Source: Roseiarcus sp963726105 (GTDB taxonomy: Bacteria > Pseudomonadota > Alphaproteobacteria > Rhizobiales > Beijerinckiaceae). Taken from it: a stretch of DNA of 64,000 nucleotides. Shown here piece after piece: positions 44,881 through 54,278 of this stretch; the stretch's first letter is position 1, and every line of letters starts with the position of its first letter. Both the position numbers and the translations under genes were made by a program. The stretch spans positions 62,001-126,000 of the forward strand of contig CAVSBJ010000005.1 of NCBI GenBank assembly GCA_963726105.1, read 5' to 3'. Under the pieces are notes generated by a model. It was not told the origin of the DNA and did not search any database. It was given only the letters and a program-made list of their open reading frames with translations.

Positions 44881-46280
44881 GCCGCGACTCGCGCAGTCTG
44901 ACGGAGATAATCGGCCACCGCCCGGCGATCGTTGGGCAGAATGGTGATCGCCTCCTTGCGCGCCATCAGATCGGAGAGGGGCTCGGGCAGCGGGGGCCGC
45001 ACGCCGGTCGCGGCCTCCACGACGTCAGGAAATTTCGCCGGATGGGCCGTTGCGAGAGCGACGACTGGCGTCGTGGGCGAAGCCGCAAGCGCCTTGCGTC
45101 CAGCGTGAACGCCGACCGCTGTGTGCGGATCGAGGATCATGCCGCTCGTGCGGTGGATGCGACCCATCTCCTCGGCGCATGCGGGCTCATCGATCCGAAA
45201 AGCATCGAAATCGGCGCGTATGCGGGCGAGCGCGGGCGCTGGGATCGTGAAGGAGCCCTCTTCGGCCAGCGCGCTCATCTGCGCGACCACTTGCCTGGGC
45301 TCCCGGTCGGAGGCCTCGAACAGGAGGCGCTCGAAGTTTGAGGACACCTGAATGTCCATCGAGGGCGACCGAGTGGCCTTAACCTCCTTTGGAGCATAGC
45401 GTCCGGTGGCCAGCGTGCGCACGAGAATGTCGTTCTCGTTGGTCGCGACGATCAAACGCTCGATCGGCAATCCCATGCGCTTGGCGTAATAGCCGGCCAG
45501 CACGTCGCCGAAATTGCCGGTCGGAACAGCGAAGGATATTGGCCGCTCCGGCGCGCCAAGCGCAGCGGCGGCGACGAAATAATAGACGATCTGCGCCAGG
45601 ATCCGCGCCCAATTTATGGAATTCACGCCCGACAGGCGCATCTCGTCGCGGAAAGCGAGATCACCGAACAGGTCCTTGACGATACGCTGACAGTCGTCGA
45701 AGGAGCCTTGAATCGCGAGCGCGTGGACGTTCGGCCGATTGACCGTCGTCATCTGCCGGCGCTGGACGTCCGAGACCCGGCCCTCTGGGTAGAGGATGAA
45801 CACTTCGACCTGGGACTGCTCGGCAAAAGCCTCAATTGCCGCAGCGCCGGTATCGCCCGAGGTCGCTCCAATGATTGTCGCCCGACCATTCCGGCGCCGC
45901 AACACGCGATTCATCGCCGGCCCCAGCCACTGCATGGCGAAATCCTTGAACGCCAGCGTCGGTCCGTGGAAAAGCTCGAGCGCGAACAGGTTGTCATCAA
46001 CCTGAGTCAGCGGCGCAATTGCGGCGTGACGGAAGCCTGCATAGGCAGCCGCGCTCAGCGTGTTCATTTCCGCGTGATCAAAATCCTTGCCGACGAAGGG
46101 CGCCATGAGGCGCGCCGCCGCTTCCGAATACGGGACGCCCCTCAACGCCCGGATCGCGTCCGGCGGCAAATGGGGAACGGAGAGCGGCACATAAAGGCCG
46201 CCGTCACGCGCGAGACCCGCGAGAAGGGCCTCCGCAAAGCCGAGCGTCGGCGCCGCGCCGCGCGTAGAAACATAATCCAC
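44877..46280 (-). CDS. thrC: Threonine synthase
   Basis: PLP enzyme converting O-phosphohomoserine to threonine, 467 residues. The start MDYVSTRGAAPTLGFAEALL is the family N terminus. The PLP lysine is in FHGPTLAFKDFAMQWLGP, and the phosphate-binding loop is IIGATSGDTGAAAIEAFA. VPTGNFGDVLAGYYAKRMGL is the second cofactor-binding segment. It is the first gene of the overlapping operon thrC, M16 peptidase, GNAT, GGDEF-EAL. It is divergent from the cyclopropane synthase gene across about 260 bp. Confidence 0.97.
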   Translation of the reverse strand: MDYVSTRGAAPTLGFAEALLAGLARDGGLYVPLSVPHLPPDAIRALRGVPYSEAAARLMAPFVGKDFDHAEMNTLSAAAYAGFRHAAIAPLTQVDDNLFALELFHGPTLAFKDFAMQWLGPAMNRVLRRRNGRATIIGATSGDTGAAAIEAFAEQSQVEVFILYPEGRVSDVQRRQMTTVNRPNVHALAIQGSFDDCQRIVKDLFGDLAFRDEMRLSGVNSINWARILAQIVYYFVAAAALGAPERPISFAVPTGNFGDVLAGYYAKRMGLPIERLIVATNENDILVRTLATGRYAPKEVKATRSPSMDIQVSSNFERLLFEASDREPRQVVAQMSALAEEGSFTIPAPALARIRADFDAFRIDEPACAEEMGRIHRTSGMILDPHTAVGVHAGRKALAASPTTPVVALATAHPAKFPDVVEAATGVRPPLPEPLSDLMARKEAITILPNDRRAVADYLRQTARVAA

Positions 46281-46539
46281 GATCAGGGAATCCTTGGCCG
46301 ATTTGGTCGCCGTCTAGCGCAAATTGAGCCAGAGGGAAACGGGCGGCGGACTTGGTCGCACGAATGGGGCCAAAACAAGACGTATCCGATCGGGGGTTGC
46401 GCCAGAGGAATGCCGCCCGGTCCAGATTCGCACTTGAAAAGCCCTTGGAACTTTCCATAAACTTGACACATTTACGGCAGGGGCGCCAGGCGCGGCTTGG
46501 GAGAGCCCGCCGGCACAACCAGGATGGCGAGTGGGAGTG

Positions 46540-47793
46540 ATGAACGCGGTTTTCAAAGCCTATTTGCGAAGACTGGTTCGTAAAGGTCGGCTCGAAGTCG
46601 AAACCGCCGACGGGACTGTCGAGACCTTCGGCGACGGCACAGGCCCCGTCCTTGGCGTAAAGCTTTTCGATCATCCGGCCGAGTGGAAGCTGATGCTCAA
46701 TCCCGCCTTGAGCCTGGGCGAGCTTTACATGGACGGACGCATCATCGTCACCAAGGGCGATCTTTACGGCCTGCTAGAGCTCGGTGCGCGCGATCTCGCC
46801 GAGCTTGACGGGCTCTTCTGGGTGAAGGCGCTCAATAAGGTGCGCATGGCGTTTCGCGATCTGCACCAGCGCAATGACCGCCGACGCGCCAGACGCAACA
46901 TCGCCCAACATTACGACCTGAACGAGCGCCTCTACGGCCTGTTCCTTGATTCCGATCGTCAGTACTCCTGCGCTTATTTCGAATATCCCGGGCAATCGCT
47001 CGACGATGCGCAAACCGCCAAAAAGCGCCACATCGCCGCCAAGCTGTTGCCGAGGGACGGAGGGACAGCGCTCGATATCGGCTGCGGGTTCGGAGGCCTC
47101 GGGCTGTATCTCGCAGGCGTTGCGGGCGCGCGGGTAACCGGCGTGACACTATCCGAGGAGCAGTTCGCTGTCGCGACCGAACGGGCGCGCCAGACGGAAC
47201 TCGCCGACCGGGTCGAATTCCGACTGCAGGACTATCGCGACGTTCCCGAGAAGTTCGACCGCATCGTCTCGGTGGGGATGTTCGAGCATGTCGGCGTCAA
47301 TCGGTATGACGAGTTCTTCACCAAGGTCCGGGGCCTGCTCAAGGACGATGGGGTGATGCTGCTCCATGCGATCGGCCGCAACTCGGTTCCGGGCGTCACC
47401 AACGCCTGGATCCGCAAATATATCTTCCCCGGCGGCTATATTCCGAGCCTGTCCGAAGTGCTGCCGGCGATCGAGCGGGCGGGCCTGTACGTGACCGACA
47501 TCGAAATTCTCCGGCTGCATTACGCAGACACGCTGCGGGCCTGGCGCGAGCGATTCATGGCGCGGCGAGACGAGGCGGCGGGGCTTTATGACGAGCGGTT
47601 CTGCCGGATGTGGGAGTTCTATCTTGCTGGCTCGGAGACGTCGTTCCGCGTCGACGCGCACATGGTGTTTCAGATTCAGCTCGCCAAACGCCAGGAGGCG
47701 GTGCCGATGACCCGCGACTATGTTCCGGAGCGGGAGGCGGAGCTTCGGCGTCGCGAGGCGACGCACCCGGCCATTCGCCAGGCGGCGGAGTAG
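46540..47793 (+). CDS. cfa: Cyclopropane-fatty-acyl-phospholipid synthase
   Basis: SAM-dependent methyltransferase that puts a methylene bridge into unsaturated acyl chains of membrane phospholipids, about 417 residues from the ATG at 46540. The methyltransferase domain begins with QHYDLNERLYGLFLDSDRQY and SCAYFEYPGQSLDDAQ, then the SAM loop LDIGCGFGGLGLYLAGVAG. VSVGMFEHVGVNRYDEFF is the conserved family block, and FIFPGGYIPSLSEV-type sequence follows. The N-terminal domain is the accessory lipid-binding part. A GTG at 46531 is an alternative start. It is monocistronic and divergent from thrC. Confidence 0.93.
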   Translation: MNAVFKAYLRRLVRKGRLEVETADGTVETFGDGTGPVLGVKLFDHPAEWKLMLNPALSLGELYMDGRIIVTKGDLYGLLELGARDLAELDGLFWVKALNKVRMAFRDLHQRNDRRRARRNIAQHYDLNERLYGLFLDSDRQYSCAYFEYPGQSLDDAQTAKKRHIAAKLLPRDGGTALDIGCGFGGLGLYLAGVAGARVTGVTLSEEQFAVATERARQTELADRVEFRLQDYRDVPEKFDRIVSVGMFEHVGVNRYDEFFTKVRGLLKDDGVMLLHAIGRNSVPGVTNAWIRKYIFPGGYIPSLSEVLPAIERAGLYVTDIEILRLHYADTLRAWRERFMARRDEAAGLYDERFCRMWEFYLAGSETSFRVDAHMVFQIQLAKRQEAVPMTRDYVPEREAELRRREATHPAIRQAAE

Positions 47794-47795
47794 TC

Positions 47796-48080
47796 TTAAG
47801 CCGCCTCGGCGAATCGAACCGCGAGGCCAGTCGCCGTCATTCTCTCGAGCCGGAGTCCGTCGATCTCGCAGCCTTTGCAGCCCTCGACGTCGAACCGGAC
47901 GTCGACGACGCCGTCAGCGCCGTAGTCCTCGGCTTCGCGCGTTAACGCCTCGATGACCGCCTGACGGTCCACTTGCGTGCCTTGACCTCCGGCCGCGCGC
48001 CAGGGCCCCGTCGCCCGAATTCGCCCGATCGCAATCGTACGCCGGCCGTCATCCAGGGCGGCCGCAAAACTCACTCGCAT
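47796..48080 (-). CDS. YbjQ-like small protein
   Basis: About 94 residues from the ATG at 48080, starting MRVSFAAALDDGRRTIAIGR. The middle has VIEALTREAEDYGADGVVDV, which corresponds to the YbjQ/DUF74 helix-strand hairpin (A..lGADAVv.vRfd), and the end MTATGLAVRFAEAA resembles the family terminus. These proteins form pentamers; their role is unclear. The frame runs upstream to 48146, but the fit begins at MRVSF. A cysteine pair (GCKGC) is unusual for the family. Confidence 0.55.
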   Translation of the reverse strand: MRVSFAAALDDGRRTIAIGRIRATGPWRAAGGQGTQVDRQAVIEALTREAEDYGADGVVDVRFDVEGCKGCEIDGLRLERMTATGLAVRFAEAA

Positions 48081-48190
48081 CAAATTCAGTCCATATGCTG
48101 AAGCGCAAACTCCATACCGCGCTCGGCCTTTCCGACTCGTTAACAAGCCATTACGACGAGAAATAGGCCATTTTTGTGACGTGGAAGGGC

Positions 48191-48216
48191 AGGGGCGGCG
48201 CCGCAGCGCCGCCCCT
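48191..48216 (-). terminator. Hairpin downstream of pnp
   Basis: AGGGGCGGCG-CCGCAG-CGCCGCCCCT is a perfect 10-bp inverted repeat 27 bp after the pnp stop. No T tract follows on the minus strand, so it may stabilise the 3' end more than terminate. Confidence 0.4.
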
Positions 48217-48242
48217 CTATGGAGTGTCCAGGTTGGGCTTCG

Positions 48243-50388
48243 TTACTCGGCCGTCGCGGCCGCCTCAGCCGCCGGCGTCTTTTCGAGATCGGCGCCGGTC
48301 TGCTGGTCGACCACGCGCATCGACAGCTTGACTTTGCCGCGATCGTCGTGGCCCATGACCTTGACCTTGACCCGGTCGCCTTCCTTGACAACGTCGGTCG
48401 TCTTGTTGACCCGCGTCTTCGCGAGCTGCGAAATGTGGACGAGGCCGTCCTTCGAACCGAAGAAATTGACGAAGGCGCCGAATTCGACGGTCTTGACCAC
48501 CGTGCCGTCGTAAATCTGGCCGACCTCCGGGTCCGAGGCGATCGACTTGATCCAGTTGACCGCCGCCTTGATCTTCGCGCCGTCGCTGGATGCGATCTTC
48601 ACGGTGCCGTCATCCTCGATGTTGATCTTGGCGCCCGTCTTTTCGACGATCTCGCGGATCACCTTGCCGCCCGTGCCGATGACCTCCCGGATCTTGTCGG
48701 TCGGGATCTTCATGGTCTCGATGCGCGGCGCGAACTCGCCAAGCTCGGCGCGGGCTCCGGTGAGCGCCTTGCTCATTTCGCCCAGGATATGCAGGCGCCC
48801 GTCGCGCGCCTGAGCCAGCGCCTGGCGCATGATCTCCTCGGTGATGCCGGCGATCTTGATATCCATCTGCAACGAAGTGACGCCTTCGCTCGTGCCCGCG
48901 ACCTTGAAGTCCATGTCGCCGAGATGGTCCTCGTCGCCGAGAATGTCGCTGAGCACCGCGAAGCGCTCGCCCTCGAGGATGAGGCCCATCGCGATGCCCG
49001 CGGTCGGGCGCTTGAGCGGCACGCCCGCGTCCATCAGCGCCAGCGACGATCCGCACACCGTCGCCATGGACGACGAGCCGTTCGAACTCGGTGATCTCCG
49101 ACACGACGCGAATTGTGTAAGGGAATTCGGCCGCCGTAGGCAGCATCGGGCGAATGGCGCGCCAGGCGAGCTTGCCGTGGCCGATTTCGCGCCGGCCTGG
49201 CGCTCCCATGCGGCCGGTTTCGCCGACCGAATAGGGGGGGAAGTTGTAGTGGAGCAGGAACCGCTCCTTATAGGTCCCGTCCAGCGAGTCGACATATTGC
49301 TCGTCCTCGCCCGTGCCGAGCGTGGCGACGACCATCGCCTGCGTTTCGCCGCGCGTGAACAGAGCCGAGCCATGGGTGCGGGGTAGCACGCCGACCTCGG
49401 CCAGGATCGGGCGGACGGTGGTCAGATCCCGCCCGTCGATGCGGCGCTTGTGGTCGAGAATGTTCCAGCGCACGACCTTGGCCTGAGCCTTGTGGAACGC
49501 CTCCGCGACCTCGCCGGCGGGAAACTTCGGGTCGACGCCCTCGGGCGCGAGCGCGGCGAACACCTTCGACTTGGCCGCGTCGATGGCGGCGTAACGCTGC
49601 TGCTTCTCTGTGATCGAATAGGCGGCGCGAAGATCGGCCTCGCCCACATCGAGCACCGCCTTCTCGACCGTGGCGTGATCGTTTGCCGCGAGGTCGCGCG
49701 GCTCCTTGGCGGCCTTTTCGGCAAGCCTGATAATCGCCTGAAGGACCGGCTGGAACGCGGCATGGCCGGCCATCACCGCCTTCAGCATCGTTTCCTCGGA
49801 GAGCTCCTGAGCCTCCGACTCGACCATCAAGACCGCGTCCGCGGTGCCCGCGACGACAAGATCGAGTGTCGAATTTTTCATCTCCTCGACGGTCGGGTTG
49901 ACCTTGATCTCGCCCTTGATAAGGCCCACGCGCGCGCCGCCGATGGGGCCCATGAACGGCACGCCGGAAAGAGTAAGCGCCGCTGACGCGGCGACCATCG
50001 CCAGGATGTCCGAGTCGTTCTCAAGGTCGTAGGAGAAGACTGTCGCGATGACTTGCGTGTCGCAACGGAAGTCATCGGGGAACAGCGGGCGGATCGGCCG
50101 GTCGATCAGGCGGGAGGTTAGCGTTTCTCGGTCGGACAGACGCCCTTCGCGCTTGAGGTAGCCGCCGGGAATGCGTCCGGCGGCGAAGGCCTTTTCCTGG
50201 TAGTGAACTGTGAGGGGAAAGAAATCCTGGCCGGGCTTCGGCGCCTTGGCCGCGACGACGGTCGCCAGCACCGTGGTCTCGCCCCAGGTGGCGAGCACCG
50301 CCCCGTCCGCCTGGCGGGCCACGCGGCCCGTTTCGAGCGTGAGTTTGCGCCCGCACCAATTGAATTCTTCACGCTGTACGTCAAACAT
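48243..50388 (-). pseudogene. pnp: Polynucleotide phosphorylase, frameshifted in this sequence
   Basis: Phosphorolytic 3'-5' exoribonuclease of mRNA decay. The first part (from MFDVQREEFNWCGRKLTLET) covers the first RNase PH domain, the helical domain and the start of the second. Then GAGTTCGAACGG (49089-49078) reads EFER where the invariant ESNGSSSMATVCGSS is expected; one extra T at 49085-49086 causes the shift. The rest, in the next frame, holds the second catalytic region, the KH domain (IREVIGTGGKVIREIVEKTG) and the S1 domain (GTVVKTVEFGAFVNFFGSKD). Without the T the protein would be about 714 residues, the normal length. As pnp is nearly always retained, an assembly or sequencing indel is likely. 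It follows rpsO. Confidence 0.85.
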
Positions 50389-50616
50389 CTTTCTTCATCC
50401 TGCATGAGTTGAGGATGCGAAAGCCTGCGGCCCATGCCGCCCGTCGATCGAGCTCGTCATCGGCAAGACGGCGAGCGGCTGGACGAACGCCAGCCGCTTG
50501 CGATCCTGCCATGACGCGAGGCTCTCGCATTCCGTAAAGGGCTTCGGCCGCGCCGTCGCCCGGTCTTGAGGACGGAACGCCTGAAACCAAGCGCTCCGCT
50601 TGCGTGGGGCTCGCCT

Positions 50617-50886
50617 TCAGCGGCGGATGCCCAGGCGCTCGATGAGGGTCTTGTAGCGCGCCTCATCCTGCTTCTTGACGTAGTCGAGAAGCGTTCGCCG
50701 CTGCGATACCATCTTGAGCAGGCCGCGGCGGGAATGGTTGTCCTTGACATGCGTTTTGAAGTGGCCGGTCAGATTTGCGATGCGCTCGGTGAGAATCGCA
50801 ACCTGAACTTCGGGCGACCCGGTGTCGCCGACCTTCAAACCATATTGATTGATGAGCGCAGACTTGCGCTCGGCGGTGATCGACAT
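50617..50886 (-). CDS. rpsO: 30S ribosomal protein S15
   Basis: An 89-residue primary 16S rRNA-binding protein of the small subunit. It begins MSITAERKSALINQYGLKVG, with the conserved GSPEVQVAILTERIANLTGH and SRRGLLKMVSQRRTLLDYVK helices that contact the rRNA. The gene precedes pnp on the same strand, the classic rpsO-pnp arrangement; the 228-bp gap probably contains the processed leader of pnp, but I could not assign a specific hairpin there. It is intact. Confidence 0.97.
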   Translation of the reverse strand: MSITAERKSALINQYGLKVGDTGSPEVQVAILTERIANLTGHFKTHVKDNHSRRGLLKMVSQRRTLLDYVKKQDEARYKTLIERLGIRR

Positions 50887-51107
50887 CGGGATTATCCTTA
50901 AATCTGCGGCCAGCCGAGGCCCGCCTCATCATCTTTCAAAAAACGGCCGAACCGGGATGTCGTCCAGGTCGGTCGCAACGCGAATTCCCGCGCGATACCA
51001 CGTCGCGGATCGCGCGCTTATACAGATTTAGCGCCTCGACGCCAGCAAAATGTTGGGCTCTGCCATCCGACGTCATGGGCGACCGGCACCCACGAAGCCT
51101 AACTTCG

Positions 51108-51494
51108 CTATTCGGAGCGGCGCATAGCTTCGTCTGCGCGAGCGAGCCGGTCGTCAAGCGTGACAAGTTCAGCGCCGCGCGCGTGGGCTAGCCAAAGGTA
51201 GCTGGCGTCGTATAGCGACAGCTTCATTCGCTCCGCTAGAACGATGGCGCCGCCCAGGTTGACCGTGTCAAGCGAAATCGAGAGCGCATCGAGCAAGGAG
51301 AAGGCTTCAATCAGCGCTTCCCGCTCGGCGGGAGCGGCGCGAATTTTCTTCAAGCAGGCGTTCGCGACTTCGAATCCGATCAAGCTTGGGGCGCGGAGGG
51401 TCGCCTCGCGCAGCCGGGAGACGATCTCTTCGCGCCGCAGCTCATTGAACAGCAAAGCGACAATTGCGGACGCGTCGACGACCTTATCGGTCAC
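51108..51494 (-). CDS. vapC: VapC-type PIN-domain toxin
   Basis: A 128-residue PIN ribonuclease. Metal-binding acidic residues are seen in VVDASAIVALLFNE (first Asp), RAPSLIGFEVANACLKK (Glu), and LSLYDASYLWLAHARGAEL (Asp), followed by LVTLDDRLARA (final Asp). The four-acid layout is intact, so an active endoribonuclease of tRNA or rRNA type is expected, held in check by the antitoxin encoded just upstream. The start overlaps the vapB stop by 11 bp, supporting coupled translation. Confidence 0.9.
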   Translation of the reverse strand: MTDKVVDASAIVALLFNELRREEIVSRLREATLRAPSLIGFEVANACLKKIRAAPAEREALIEAFSLLDALSISLDTVNLGGAIVLAERMKLSLYDASYLWLAHARGAELVTLDDRLARADEAMRRSE

Positions 51495-51711
51495 GGTCTT
51501 CGCGGATGAGCCGCACCGCTTCGTCCCGGCGCGTGAGGTTGAGGCCCCTTACTCTGGCGACGATTTCGTCAATTCCAAGCCGGCGCGGCGTCCGCGTCGC
51601 CTCGTCGATCAACGCCCTCAATTCGCCCTGCAGCGACCGATGGTTCGCTTTGGCGCGTTCGCGCAGCCGCCTCACTTGGTCCTCTGGCACGCTTTTGATC
51701 GAAAGGTCCAA
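51484..51711 (-). CDS. vapB: FitA/VapB-type ribbon-helix-helix antitoxin
   Basis: A 75-residue protein starting MDLSIKSVPEDQVRRLRERA, a ribbon-helix-helix DNA-binding N terminus of the FitA group, followed by HHRS-like NHRSLQGELRALIDEAT and a C-terminal tail (IDEIVARVRGLNLTRRDEAV) that would block the toxin. It is the first gene of the pair, as usual, and probably represses its own promoter. No operator was recognised in the upstream 85 bp. Confidence 0.88.
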   Translation of the reverse strand: MDLSIKSVPEDQVRRLRERAKANHRSLQGELRALIDEATRTPRRLGIDEIVARVRGLNLTRRDEAVRLIREDRDR

Positions 51712-51857
51712 GTTTCGAGCTCCAAAACGGAGCTATAACAGAGCATTTTTGGCGCAGGAAAGCAACCGAGTCATCGCGGACAACGCGACCCGCGTGGTTG
51801 TCGCCGAACCCGGAAGCGGCTACCAACCCCCATCCTTCTCCCCATCCCGCATTCCTC

Positions 51858-52370
51858 ATGCCCGCCTCACCCGAAGATCTGCTTGCCTATCTGACTGCGC
51901 TCGGCGTCGAGATCGAAACCGTCGATCATCCGCCGCTGTTCACGGTCGAGGAGTCCCGGACGCTGCGTGGCGAAATCCGCGGAGGCCACACCAAGAACCT
52001 GTTCGTCAAGGACAAGAAGGGCCGGTTGTTCCTGCTCGTCCTGGGCGAGGAGACCGTGGTCGACCTCAAGCGCGTGCACGAGACGATCGGCGCGCAGGGG
52101 CGTGTCTCCTTCGGCTCCGCAGATCTCCTGGAAGAGGTTTGGGGCGTCCGGCCCGGCGCGGTCACGCCGTTTGGCGCGATCAACGACGAGGCGGCCAAGG
52201 TTTCCGTCGTGCTGGATGAGGCGATGATGCGTCACGAACGGCTCAACTTCCACCCGCTGGTCAACACCCGGACGACCGGGCTCAAGAGCGCGGATCTGAT
52301 CAAATTCCTGCGAGCGACCGGACATGAGCCGCTCGTCGTGGCGCTGGCGCAGGATCAGATCGCCGGTTGA
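51858..52370 (+). CDS. proX: Prolyl-tRNA editing protein ProX
   Basis: YbaK-fold deacylase that removes mischarged alanine from tRNA-Pro in trans, 170 residues. The start MPASPEDLLAYLTALGVEIE is followed by VDHPPLFTVEESRTLRGEIR and HTKNLFVKDKKGRLFLLVL, the ProX/PrdX signature block with the catalytic Lys. VTPFGAINDEAAKVSVVLD and NFHPLVNTRTTGLKSADLI complete the family pattern. The frame is open upstream to 51798 but MPASP is the likely start. It precedes the thioredoxin-TPR gene by 86 bp. Confidence 0.92.
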   Translation: MPASPEDLLAYLTALGVEIETVDHPPLFTVEESRTLRGEIRGGHTKNLFVKDKKGRLFLLVLGEETVVDLKRVHETIGAQGRVSFGSADLLEEVWGVRPGAVTPFGAINDEAAKVSVVLDEAMMRHERLNFHPLVNTRTTGLKSADLIKFLRATGHEPLVVALAQDQIAG

Positions 52371-52456
52371 ATAAAAAGCCGAACGCCTCCATTTAAAGCG
52401 CCAAAGTGGCGCATGGCGCGGGTTTCGCCCGTCCGCCGGGCTGGAGATGATGGGAC

Positions 52457-53368
52457 ATGGCGAATGTGAGCGGCGCGGTCGCGCCTCAACCCAAGGCGGG
52501 TTCGGTCAGGGAGGTCACGACGGCCTCGTTCCGCGCCGATGTCCTGACGGCCTCGACCCGCCAGCCGGTTCTGGTCGATTTCTGGGCGCCGTGGTGCGGC
52601 CCGTGCAAACAGCTCGCGCCAGCGCTGGAGAAGGCCGTCGCCGATTCAGGCGGCAAGGTCACCCTGGTCAAGATGAATATCGACGAGCATCCCCAGATCC
52701 CGGGCCAGCTCGGCATCCAGTCGATTCCGGCCGTCATCGCGTTCGACAAGGGCCAGCCGATCGACGGATTTGTCGGCGCCCTTCCGGAGAGCCAGATAAG
52801 GGGCTTTATCGAGCGGCTCGTCGGGCCGATCCAGAATGAATCGGCGGCGCTTTTGGTTGAGGCGGACGAAGCCGCCGCCAAGGGCGATGCGGCCGGAGCA
52901 GAGGCGATCTATTCCGAGATTCTGGCTGAGGACCCGGGCGAGGCGAAAGCGATCGGCGGTCTCGCCAAACTCCATGTCGCAGCCGGGCGGCTCGACGAAG
53001 CGAAGGCCCTCTTGGAGACGGCGCCGGCGGCGGCGCCCGGCAAGGAGCAGGATCCGGCAGTCGTCGCAGCTCATGCCGCGTTGCGCCTGGCCGAGCAAGC
53101 CTCGAACGTCGGCGAACTCGCGCCCCTCGAGCAGGCCATCGCCGCCAACCCGGACAATCACCAGGCGCGCTTTGACCTTGCGGTCGCGCTGTCGGCCAAG
53201 GGCGAGCGCGACGCAGCCGCCGACCAACTGCTTGAAATCATTCGCCGTGACCGCAAATGGAACGACGAAGCGGCGCGCAAACAATTGTTGCAGCTGTTCG
53301 AGGCCTGGGGTCTGATGGACCCGGCGTCGGTCACCGCGCGGCGCAAGTTGTCGGCGGTCTGGTTTTGA
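52457..53368 (+). CDS. CnoX/YbbN-type thioredoxin with TPR domain
   Basis: A 303-residue cytoplasmic protein. The N-terminal thioredoxin domain (about 20-125) has the redox site VDFWAPWCGPCKQLAPALEK, and the C-terminal 150 residues form a tetratricopeptide-like helical repeat (EAIYSEILAEDPGEAKAIGG and following). CnoX/YbbN acts as a chaperedoxin for GroEL clients under oxidative stress. Unlike E. coli YbbN, whose active site is SQHC, the CGPC motif here is intact, so real oxidoreductase activity is possible. The LON-domain gene follows at 59 bp, probably in one operon. Confidence 0.92.
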   Translation: MANVSGAVAPQPKAGSVREVTTASFRADVLTASTRQPVLVDFWAPWCGPCKQLAPALEKAVADSGGKVTLVKMNIDEHPQIPGQLGIQSIPAVIAFDKGQPIDGFVGALPESQIRGFIERLVGPIQNESAALLVEADEAAAKGDAAGAEAIYSEILAEDPGEAKAIGGLAKLHVAAGRLDEAKALLETAPAAAPGKEQDPAVVAAHAALRLAEQASNVGELAPLEQAIAANPDNHQARFDLAVALSAKGERDAAADQLLEIIRRDRKWNDEAARKQLLQLFEAWGLMDPASVTARRKLSAVWF

Positions 53369-53427
53369 CTGCTAAATCCCGCCAAGAGCACTCGGAGCAA
53401 GAGCACCCGAAGAATGAGAAGAGCGCA

Positions 53428-54099
53428 ATGAAGCTCAACCGCACCTTCGCCGCGCCGGCCGAGATGCCGGCGACGATCCCGCTGTTTCCGATGGCGGGCG
53501 CGCTTCTTTTGCCGCGCCGGCCGATCCAGCTCACCGTGTTTGAGCCCCGCTATCTCGAAATGCTGGACGATGCGCTGGCTGGCGAACGCCTGATCGGCGT
53601 CATTCAGCCCTCGTCCGAGGAAGAAGAAGCGACCGATCCGGCCCCGGAACTTTATCCGCTCGGCTGCGCCGGTCGGATCGTGCAATATGCGGAGATCGGC
53701 GACGGCCGCTGCTTTTTGACGCTGATGGGCGTGGCGCGATTCCGCCTCACTGGAGAAACGCCGAGCGAGCGCCCCTACCGGACCGCGGTCCCCGATTATG
53801 CGCCATTTGCCGAGGATTTTCTCGAAGGCGCAGGCGAAGCAGCGGTCGATCGCGACGACCTGATCGCGGCGCTCAAACGCTTCGCCGAGGTCAACGAGAT
53901 CAAGGTGGTGTGGAGCGACATCAAGAAGGCGTCGAACGAGGCTCTGGTCAACGGCCTGTCGATGATGAGCCCGTGCGGTCCAAGGGAGAAGCAGGCGCTG
54001 CTCGAGGCTAAGGACCTGAAGTCCCGCGCCGAGATGCTGGTGGCGATCACGACCATAGAACTGGCGCGCGGCCAGGACGCGGCGACGCAGATTCACTAG
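53428..54099 (+). CDS. LON N-terminal (substrate-binding) domain protein
   Basis: A 223-residue protein that is only the N-terminal domain of Lon protease, without AAA+ or protease parts. LPLFPM-like IPLFPMAGALLLPRRPIQLT and VFEPRYLEMLDDALAGERLI are the hallmark sequences. The ATG at 53428 is preceded by a GAG-rich stretch; the frame is open further back in the preceding gene. Such proteins are common in alphaproteobacteria, often near a YbbN-type thioredoxin as here. Function is unknown; it may bind substrates for a protease. The usual downstream Trm112 gene is absent: a repeat and an IS insertion follow instead. Confidence 0.9.
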   Translation: MKLNRTFAAPAEMPATIPLFPMAGALLLPRRPIQLTVFEPRYLEMLDDALAGERLIGVIQPSSEEEEATDPAPELYPLGCAGRIVQYAEIGDGRCFLTLMGVARFRLTGETPSERPYRTAVPDYAPFAEDFLEGAGEAAVDRDDLIAALKRFAEVNEIKVVWSDIKKASNEALVNGLSMMSPCGPREKQALLEAKDLKSRAEMLVAITTIELARGQDAATQIH

Positions 54100-54139
54100 C
54101 GTTTCTCGGCGCAGTTAGAGCCGCGTTGCGTTGATGGCT

Positions 54140-54229
54140 CGTCATTGCGAGGAGCGCAGCGACGAAGCAATCCAGAGAACGTGGGCCCGCTACGTTCCCT
54201 GGATTGCTTCGCTTTGCTCGCAATGACGA
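54140..54229. repeat. Long palindromic intergenic repeat
   Basis: Left arm CGTCATTGCGAGGAGCGCAG then CGACGAAGCAATCCAGAGAACGT; right arm is nearly its complement (GCGGGCCC center and reading inward CGTCATTGCGAGCAAAGCG then AAGCAATCCAGGGAACGTA). It would fold into a stem of about 40 bp with few mismatches. This CATTGCGAG...GAAGCAATCCAG word is widespread as an intergenic repeat in this order, from general knowledge. It sits 40 bp after the LON-domain gene and may serve as a terminator or mRNA stabiliser. Confidence 0.75.
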
Positions 54230-54239
54230 TCGCATCGCA

Positions 54240-54278
54240 TATTCTGCCGCCTCCCGGAGCGCGGCGTAACGGGTGAGC
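54240..54278 (-). repeat. Partial copy of the histidine-kinase 3' end
   Basis: The 39 bp match 56735-56773 at 36 positions. There they encode the last 13 or so codons of the symporter-histidine kinase; here no gene is attached and the stop codon is lost. The pair of copies flanks the low-GC protease/IS256 patch, suggesting a duplication or insertion event. Confidence 0.6.

Noticed and set aside
46463..46468. TTGACA promoter for cfa
   Set aside because: The hexamer is good but no matching -10 box appears at 16-18 bp, so it is not called.
49078..49089. Programmed frameshift in pnp
   Set aside because: The site has no slippery heptamer, and PNPase is not known to use frameshifting; an error or mutation is simpler.
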